In this document: piece by piece, positions 58,772-64,000 of the stretch | How positions within the stretch are numbered: position 1 is the stretch's first letter | How the letters are laid out: each line of letters opens with the position of its first letter | Source of the DNA: Virgisporangium aurantiacum | GTDB taxonomy: Bacteria; Actinomycetota; Actinomycetes; Mycobacteriales; Micromonosporaceae | Assembly: GCF_016863635.1 (NCBI RefSeq) | Contig: NZ_BOPG01000009.1 | Span: 124,001 to 188,000 of the forward strand | Reading direction: 5' to 3' | DNA length: 64,000 bases | The notes under the pieces: generated by a model | Databases searched by the model: none | What the model was told of the DNA's origin: nothing | What the model saw: only the letters and a program-made list of their open reading frames with translations | Position numbers and translations under genes: made by a program

Positions 58772-60586
58772 GTGACTGAGCCCGTCCCGGAAGAAGCCAC
58801 CGACAAGGCCGAACCTGCGAGCGTGGGCCCGCTTACGGCGGGCGCCGACCAGAGCCTCGCCGGTGCCGCGACCGGCGGTGGCCACGCTCCGGCGCCCGAC
58901 GCGGGTGAGCGGCCCGGCCGGCCCAAGGACCTGACGCCCGAGCAGATCGGGTACACGCGGCGGGCACCGGTGCCGTGGCTCAGCCCGGGACTGCTGGCCG
59001 GCACCGCGGTGCGGGTGGTGCTGGCCGAACTGTTCGGCGCCTACCTCGACAAGCGCGAGTTGCAGAGCGGCCTGCCCGCGAAACTCTACGACGAGGATGG
59101 CGCCGACGAGCTGTGGCTCGACTACGTGGCCGACCTCGGCGACGGCTTCGACGCCACGTACTCGATCGCGTACCTGCTCGCCCAGCCGTCGTTGCACGTC
59201 GGCGGCCACGAGCTTCCGCGCGGTGGCGTGGTGGTGATGGGCGGCGATCAGGTCTACCCGACCGCGAGCGGACGCCAGTACCAGGACCGGTTCGAGGGGC
59301 CGTACCGGTCGGCGCTGCCCGAGGTTCCACCCGGCGAGAAGGCGCCGTCGCTGTACGCGCTGCCCGGCAACCACGACTGGTACGACGGGCTCACCGCGTT
59401 CCTGCGGCTGTTCGCCCGCACCGAGGCCAGCCACGTGGGTGCCTGGGAGACGCGCCAGCAGCGGTCGTACTTCGCGTTGCGGCTGCCGCACCGGTGGTGG
59501 CTGCTCGCGATCGACGTCCAGTTCGGGGCGTACCTCGACGAGCCGCAGATGGCCTACTTCCGCACCGTGGCCAAGGAGATCCGGCCCGGCGACCGGGTGA
59601 TCCTCTGCCCGCCGAAGCCGGACTGGGTCGAGGCCGAGCACGCGGCGTCGGCGTACGACACGATCGACTACTTCATCCGCAAGATCCTGCGGCCGCGCGG
59701 GGCCGACATCCGGGTGATGCTCGCCGGCGACCTGCACCACTACGCCCGCTACTCGGGCCCGGACCGGGAGCTGATCACCTGCGGTGGCGGCGGTGCCTAT
59801 CTGTACCCGACGCACCGGCTCCCCGCGGAGCTGACCGTGCCGCCGGCACAGACCCGGGTGCGCAACGCCAGTCCCAAAGCGGTTTACGAACGGCGGGCCA
59901 CATTTCCCACCACGGCGACCTCGCGGCGGTTCGCGGCCGGCATCTTCGCCCGGCTACCGCAGCGCAACTTCGGCTTCGTGACGATGATCGGTCTGGTGCA
60001 CCTGCTGCTCATGCTGGGCTACAGCAACGCGATGCAGCGGATCGGCAACGGGGTGACGCAGAGCCTGGTGACGATCCCGCTGGTCGCGATGATCGTGGTG
60101 GTGCTCGGCGCGACGATGGCATTCGCGATGCCGTCGAACGGCGAGGCGCGGGGGCTGAAACACTGGCTGCTCGGCAGCGGTCACGGGCTGGCGCACCTGG
60201 CGCTCGGCTTCGGCGGCGCGCGGTTGTGGCTCGAACTTCCGTTCTACGACCACCCTTTTCCGGTTCCGCTGCTGGCCGCGCTGGTGATCTACCTGCCGCC
60301 GGCGATGCTGGTGTCGAGCCAGTTGGTGGGCCTGTACCTGCTGGTGGCGAGCGGGTTCGACGTCAACGTCAACGAGCTGTTCGCGGCGCAGGGGATCTTC
60401 GACGCGAAGTCGTTCCTGCGGATCCACATCGACCGCGACGGGTCGCTGACGATCTACCCGATCGGGGTCGACCGCGTGGGCCGGGCGTGGCGGGCGAACC
60501 CGTCGGCGGCGCCGCACGCGCCGTGGATCGAGCCCGACCGGAAGATCGAGTGCCACCTGGCGGACGGGCCGATCCGGATCTCCTAG
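58772..60586 (+). CDS. Metallophosphoesterase with C-terminal membrane domain
   Basis: A 604-residue protein. The calcineurin-like domain has DLGDGFDAT (motif I region), GGDQVYP, LPGNHDWYDG and AGDLHHYARY, the D-x-H/GDxx/GNHD/GDxHHY residues that hold two metals. After about residue 380 comes a membrane domain of four or five spans (GLVHLLLMLGY, LVTIPLVAMIVVVLGATMAF) and a final soluble part. The substrate is unknown. GTG 58772. It is divergent from the tRNA gene and ends on the same CTAG as the convergent ricT-type gene. Confidence 0.85.
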   Translation: MTEPVPEEATDKAEPASVGPLTAGADQSLAGAATGGGHAPAPDAGERPGRPKDLTPEQIGYTRRAPVPWLSPGLLAGTAVRVVLAELFGAYLDKRELQSGLPAKLYDEDGADELWLDYVADLGDGFDATYSIAYLLAQPSLHVGGHELPRGGVVVMGGDQVYPTASGRQYQDRFEGPYRSALPEVPPGEKAPSLYALPGNHDWYDGLTAFLRLFARTEASHVGAWETRQQRSYFALRLPHRWWLLAIDVQFGAYLDEPQMAYFRTVAKEIRPGDRVILCPPKPDWVEAEHAASAYDTIDYFIRKILRPRGADIRVMLAGDLHHYARYSGPDRELITCGGGGAYLYPTHRLPAELTVPPAQTRVRNASPKAVYERRATFPTTATSRRFAAGIFARLPQRNFGFVTMIGLVHLLLMLGYSNAMQRIGNGVTQSLVTIPLVAMIVVVLGATMAFAMPSNGEARGLKHWLLGSGHGLAHLALGFGGARLWLELPFYDHPFPVPLLAALVIYLPPAMLVSSQLVGLYLLVASGFDVNVNELFAAQGIFDAKSFLRIHIDRDGSLTIYPIGVDRVGRAWRANPSAAPHAPWIEPDRKIECHLADGPIRIS

Positions 60587-61416
60587 TTGTACTTTTCGTC
60601 GTGCGACTTGCGAGGGCCGCACACGCTCGCCCGGCTGCACGCGCAGCGGGAGCCGTCGGCGTCCATGCGGACGATCACCGCGTCGCGCGGCACCGAATGG
60701 CCGACCACGCGCCCGTCGCCCTCGGGCGTGGAGACCCGGGTGCCGACGGTCGGAGCGACCGCCTGGAACTGCTGGTACAGCGGGTGCTCGTACTTGAGGC
60801 AGCACATGAGCCGGCCGCACGCGCCCGAGATGCGCAGCGGGTTGAGCGGCAGGTCCTGGTCTTTGGCCATGCGGATGGTCACCGGCTCGAAGTCGGTGAG
60901 GAACGTGGCGCAGCACAGGTCGCGCCCGCAGGAGCCGATTCCGCCCTGAACGCGGGCGGAGTCGCGGGCACTCAGCTGCCGGAGCTCGACCCGGCAGTGC
61001 AGGGTCGCGCCGAGGTCGCGCACCAGCGACCGGAAGTCGACGCGGTGCGGCGCGGTGAAGTAGATCGTGGTGCGCGGGCCCTGGCCGGCGCCGGTGTCGA
61101 GCACGTGGTCGATCGCGACGACCTTCATCGGCAGGTCGTGCTCGCGGATCAGCTTCTTCGCGGCGACCTTCGCCTCGGCCTTGCGCTTGCGCAGGGTCTC
61201 GTCGCGGCGCAGGTCGTCGTCGGTGGCCAGGCCGAGCAGGCGCGGCGGATCACCGGCGTCGTCGACCCACTGCGCCGCCCAGACGCACTCGGCGACCTCG
61301 GGCCCGTCGTCGGTGGGGATCAGCACCTTGTCGCCCACGTCGGGACGGAACTCGCCCGGGTCGAAATAGTAAAGACGCCCGTACCGGTTGAAGCTCACCG
61401 CGCACAGCATCGCCAT
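60583..61416 (-). CDS. ricT: PSP1/RicT-family protein
   Basis: A 277-residue protein of the PSP1 C-terminal domain family. RYGRLYYFDPGEF opens the chain, and the cysteine motifs IGSCGRDLCCATFL and GACGRLMCCLKYE bind an Fe-S cluster in the RicA/F/T complex of Bacillus. RicT proteins act in RNA processing and phosphorelay control; the actinobacterial role is not known. There are additional C-terminal cysteines (RCACSRASVCG). ATG 61416 is chosen; a GTG at 61422 is possible. Confidence 0.88.
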   Translation of the reverse strand: MAMLCAVSFNRYGRLYYFDPGEFRPDVGDKVLIPTDDGPEVAECVWAAQWVDDAGDPPRLLGLATDDDLRRDETLRKRKAEAKVAAKKLIREHDLPMKVVAIDHVLDTGAGQGPRTTIYFTAPHRVDFRSLVRDLGATLHCRVELRQLSARDSARVQGGIGSCGRDLCCATFLTDFEPVTIRMAKDQDLPLNPLRISGACGRLMCCLKYEHPLYQQFQAVAPTVGTRVSTPEGDGRVVGHSVPRDAVIVRMDADGSRCACSRASVCGPRKSHDEKYN

Positions 61417-61582
61417 CGGCACACTCTATCCCGCCCTAACATCGGCCCAAGTGGTAGCAAATCGGGCGTATCCGTTTTTTCGGGTGCATCGTTGCTCATG
61501 CGGGGACGTCTGCGTAACTCCGTTCCGCCGCTTTTCGTTGGTGCCCTCGACCGCGCCGTTCAACGGACGAGGAGCCCCCTGC

Positions 61583-63289
61583 ATGAGCAACCCGCTGTCC
61601 CGATGGTTCCGGCACCCCGCGGAACTCGCACCCGCGCCGGCCGGGCCGCGCACCGCGCCGCGGACCGTGGCGACCTCGCGCGCCGCAGCCTCCCGGGCCG
61701 CGGCCAAGCCGCGGACCGTGGCGGCCTTGCGGGCCGCAGCCGCGCCGCGGACCTGGCGCGTCGGTTCGGCCGCGGTCGCGGTCGCGGCCATGGCGACGGC
61801 CGCCGCGCCGGGCCTGGCCGTCGCGCCGGCCACCGCTGCACCGGCCGATCCGGGACGCTGTGCGGGCTTCAGCGCCGCCGCAGCGGGTGACCTCGTGACG
61901 CTGCGCCTGCTCGACCTCCGCCCACTCGGGCTCGCCCTGCCGCCGGCGGTCGACCTGACGCTGGCCAGCAGCCGGGCCGGCTTCTCCGGCAGCGCCGGGC
62001 AGGCCGCCGCGCAGGGCCGTTACGCCGTCGGCAAGGTGTTCGGGTTCGCCCCGCCGACCGGTCCGCTCGACGCGACCGCGTACCGCCTCGCCCCACCCAG
62101 CGCCGAGCCGGTGGCCGTCAACCCGAGCCGCATCTCGCTCGGCCCGGCCCGCGCCGGCACCGGCAACCTGACCGCGCGCTCGGCGTACGAGACGCCCGGG
62201 CAGTGCGACCACGACGCCGGCGCCGATGCCGAGTCGACCGCGGCCCTGGCCGACGCCGCTGTGCTGCCCGGCCGGCGGACGCTGGTCGCGGCCGCCGACA
62301 ACCTCACCACCGGGACGCGCGCCGCGCTGGTCCGCCACCGGGGCAGCACCGGCGCCGAGGCGGTCAGCAACGGCGGACTCACCAACGTGGCGATCTTCGA
62401 GGCGCTCCGCGCCCGGGTGTTCAACCCCGTCTCGCTGCGGGTCGTGGCGACGGGTTCGGCCGCGACCTCGGTGGTCGACTACCAGTCGCCCATCGTCGCG
62501 CTCGACCTCCCCGACGGCCGCTCGGTGAAGCTCGACCAAGCCAACCGCTCGTTCGACTTCGCCATCCCGGGCCCGGGAACGCAGCCGATGCCGGGCATGC
62601 CGATGCTGCCCGAGAACACCCTCCCCGAACTGCTGAACGCCGTCCCCGGTGGCGCCTCGGCCGTGCCGGTGCTCGGCACGGTGCTGGAGAGCCTGAAGGG
62701 CGGCAACGACACCGGGGTGCCGGAGAGCGCCGGCTCCGCCTCGGCGCCCAGCGTGCCCGGACTGCCCGAGATGGCCGGCGTACCGGCGGTCGGCGGCCTG
62801 GTCGGAGGCGGTCGCCGGCTGGCGGCCACGCCGACGCAGACGTCGCTCGTCCTCCGGCTGACCGGCGGCGAGCTGGCCAAGGAGGTCACCGACTCGGGTG
62901 TGCACGCGAAGGCCATCTCGCTGCGGGTGAAGCTGCTCGCGGTGCGCGGCGAGGGCACCACCACGCTCGTCGACCTCGCGCTCGGCGTGCTCGAGGCCGC
63001 CGCCACCGCCCCGCCGGCACCCACCACCGAGGGCCGCGGCGACGGTGCCGGCCCGACCCGCGGCCACGACGGATACGGCGACGACGCCGGTGAGGAGCCC
63101 GTCGCCCCGCCGAGCGCGTCGGCCAGCACGCCGCCCCCGCACGGCGAAGAACCGACCGGTGGTGGCAGCCGCCTCCCGGTGACCGGAACCGCGCTGAGCG
63201 CCGCCATCGGCGCCGGCGTGGTGCTACTCCTGGTGGGCCGGTTCCTGCTGATCCTCGCCCGGCGCCGGGCCGACCCACCCATCGCCTGA
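61583..63289 (+). CDS. LPXTG-type surface protein, repeat-poor, Ala/Pro-rich
   Basis: A 568-residue exported protein. An unusually long N-terminal region of Ala/Arg/Thr-rich repeats (RTVATSRAAASRAAA) is followed by a signal helix near residues 60-80 (AVAVAAMATAAAPGLAVA). The external part is Ala/Val/Pro-rich. The C-terminus has LPVTG, a hydrophobic span (ALSAAIGAGVVLLLVGRFLLIL) and RRRADPPIA, a sortase cell-wall sorting signal. ATG 61583 has GAGGAG upstream. Function unknown; probably cell-wall linked. Confidence 0.78.
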   Translation: MSNPLSRWFRHPAELAPAPAGPRTAPRTVATSRAAASRAAAKPRTVAALRAAAAPRTWRVGSAAVAVAAMATAAAPGLAVAPATAAPADPGRCAGFSAAAAGDLVTLRLLDLRPLGLALPPAVDLTLASSRAGFSGSAGQAAAQGRYAVGKVFGFAPPTGPLDATAYRLAPPSAEPVAVNPSRISLGPARAGTGNLTARSAYETPGQCDHDAGADAESTAALADAAVLPGRRTLVAAADNLTTGTRAALVRHRGSTGAEAVSNGGLTNVAIFEALRARVFNPVSLRVVATGSAATSVVDYQSPIVALDLPDGRSVKLDQANRSFDFAIPGPGTQPMPGMPMLPENTLPELLNAVPGGASAVPVLGTVLESLKGGNDTGVPESAGSASAPSVPGLPEMAGVPAVGGLVGGGRRLAATPTQTSLVLRLTGGELAKEVTDSGVHAKAISLRVKLLAVRGEGTTTLVDLALGVLEAAATAPPAPTTEGRGDGAGPTRGHDGYGDDAGEEPVAPPSASASTPPPHGEEPTGGGSRLPVTGTALSAAIGAGVVLLLVGRFLLILARRRADPPIA

Positions 63290-63426
63290 CGCCGGAAGCC
63301 CGATGCAGACGCGGGCCGCCGCCTGCGCAGGAAGCGCCGCAACCGGCCGGCGGGCCGGCGCCCGCACAGGATGCGCCGGCGACCGCCCGCCGTGCGGCGC
63401 CCCTCGATCGCCCGTTGCCGCCGTGG

Positions 63427-64000
63427 TCAGACGGCGGCGCGGGTGGCGGTGCCGGTGCGGCCGACGGGGTCTGTCGACGGGCGGTACGGCAGGTCGGTCA
63501 GGCGGCCGGCCCACCGCTCAAGCACCTCTTCGGCTGCGCCGGCCTGCCGGTCGGCGACCGCCAGGACCACGGCACCGATCGTGGCAGCGGCCGGGCCGGA
63601 CCGGGCCGGGTCGCCCGGGCCGCCCGTGGCGGGCGCGCGGACCCGCACCGCCTCCATGGACCCGAGCGCCGTCGCCACCTCGGTGGCGAGGTCGCGCCGG
63701 GCCGACCGCATCCACCCGGCCACGTCGTCGAGGTAGGACGCGGTGGCGGCCAGCCGACCGGCCAGCCCCGGCGCGTCGGGCGCCACCTCGCTGCCCAGGT
63801 GGCCGCCGAGAGCCGTCCAGCGCTGGCCGAACGCGGCCGCGGAGTCGCCCTCCCACGTGGTGGCCGCGACGGCGGCGGCCAGGTCGGCCCGCTCGTCGAC
63901 GTACGCCTCCGCCCGCCCGCGGACCGCAGCACCGGCCGCCGTGACCTGCTCGGGCACCAGCGCACAGAACGCGTCGAGCACGTCGCCGGGCAGCGCGCCG
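63427..64000 (-). CDS. WXG100-like/ESX-type helical protein, 5-prime end outside the window
   Basis: The visible part is about 191 residues. A helical hairpin with ATTWEGDSAAAFGQRW carries a W-x-G motif, and a second helical part is Ala/Arg-rich (SYLDDVAGWMRSARRDLATEV), like actinobacterial ESX substrates or their fused domains. The frame stays open to the window edge, so the true start lies beyond base 64000; a GTG at 63981 is not necessarily the start. Bases 63290-63426 hold no gene. Confidence 0.55.
   Translation of the reverse strand, partial: GALPGDVLDAFCALVPEQVTAAGAAVRGRAEAYVDERADLAAAVAATTWEGDSAAAFGQRWTALGGHLGSEVAPDAPGLAGRLAATASYLDDVAGWMRSARRDLATEVATALGSMEAVRVRAPATGGPGDPARSGPAAATIGAVVLAVADRQAGAAEEVLERWAGRLTDLPYRPSTDPVGRTGTATRAAV

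Overview
This window is chromosomal DNA from a very GC-rich actinobacterium, most likely of the family Micromonosporaceae. The evidence is mycothiol biosynthesis (mshD next to a GlnR-type regulator), an HbhA-like/XRE/DUF2516 trio in the same order as Mycobacterium Rv0474-Rv0476, a scattered version of the Rv0811c-Rv0819 neighbourhood (ygfZ, pabC, nitrobindin, sseC, cysA2-type sulfurtransferase, lmeA, glnR, mshD), many GTG starts, and a two-gene LigD/ligase plus Ku end-joining set. No insertion sequence, prophage, CRISPR array or rRNA was seen. There is one tRNA, tRNA-Thr(CGT).

Layout. 0-4.6 kb: hbhA-like region, then a Fur-ygfZ-BKACE-asparaginase operon on the minus strand. 4.7-13.7 kb: pabC, an ECF sigma with its membrane partner, a secreted SGNH esterase with a CBM2, a 1479-residue secreted subtilisin with Kelch repeats, and an orphan winged-helix regulator. 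13.7-20.7 kb: nitrobindin, DsrE, the sulfur genes sseC/cysA2-type behind a cysteine-rich leader peptide, lmeA, glnR-mshD. 20.6-23.8 kb: a membrane protein, Nudix, LuxR-type regulator, Gfo/Idh oxidoreductase. 23.9-30.3 kb: a sigma/anti-sigma controlled redox operon (DUF4142 protein, membrane heme-ferredoxin protein, ferredoxin reductase) whose reductase carries about 570 residues of Gly/Tyr/Gln/Asp/Arg low-complexity sequence, plus a secreted COG4315 protein. 30.4-36 kb: DinG helicase, a toxin-antitoxin-like pair, DUF402, PrsW, a GroES paralogue. 36-40.9 kb: AI-2E family exporter, then a compact operon of a one-TM small protein, a gluzincin peptidase and a ComEC-type metallo-beta-lactamase fold hydrolase. 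40.9-43.6 kb: Pit phosphate transporter and its DUF47 partner behind a PHO-box-like repeat, and a PI-PLC-like protein without catalytic residues. 43.7-47.5 kb: ECF41-like sigma and the NHEJ genes. 47.6-53.5 kb: membrane proteins, antiporter, MarR-MFS efflux pair, methyltransferase. 53.5-58.7 kb: AfsR-like regulator, ABC exporter and an 8-Cys precursor peptide, then tRNA-Thr. 58.8-64 kb: metallophosphoesterase, RicT/PSP1, an LPVTG surface protein, and a WXG-type protein cut by the window edge.

The four candidates most worth follow-up are (1) the low-complexity-tailed ferredoxin reductase and its sigma-controlled membrane electron-transfer operon, (2) the small-TM protein/gluzincin/MBL operon, which has the look of a conflict-type system, (3) the Cys-rich precursor/ABC exporter module with 11-bp-periodic heptamers upstream and an AfsR/SARP gene nearby, and (4) the cysteine leader peptide with a near-leaderless promoter upstream of the sulfurtransferase. 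Two genes shorter than usual ORF cut-offs (a 34-aa membrane peptide at 14324-14428 and a 59-aa anti-sigma factor at 28593-28772) were found by hand translation.
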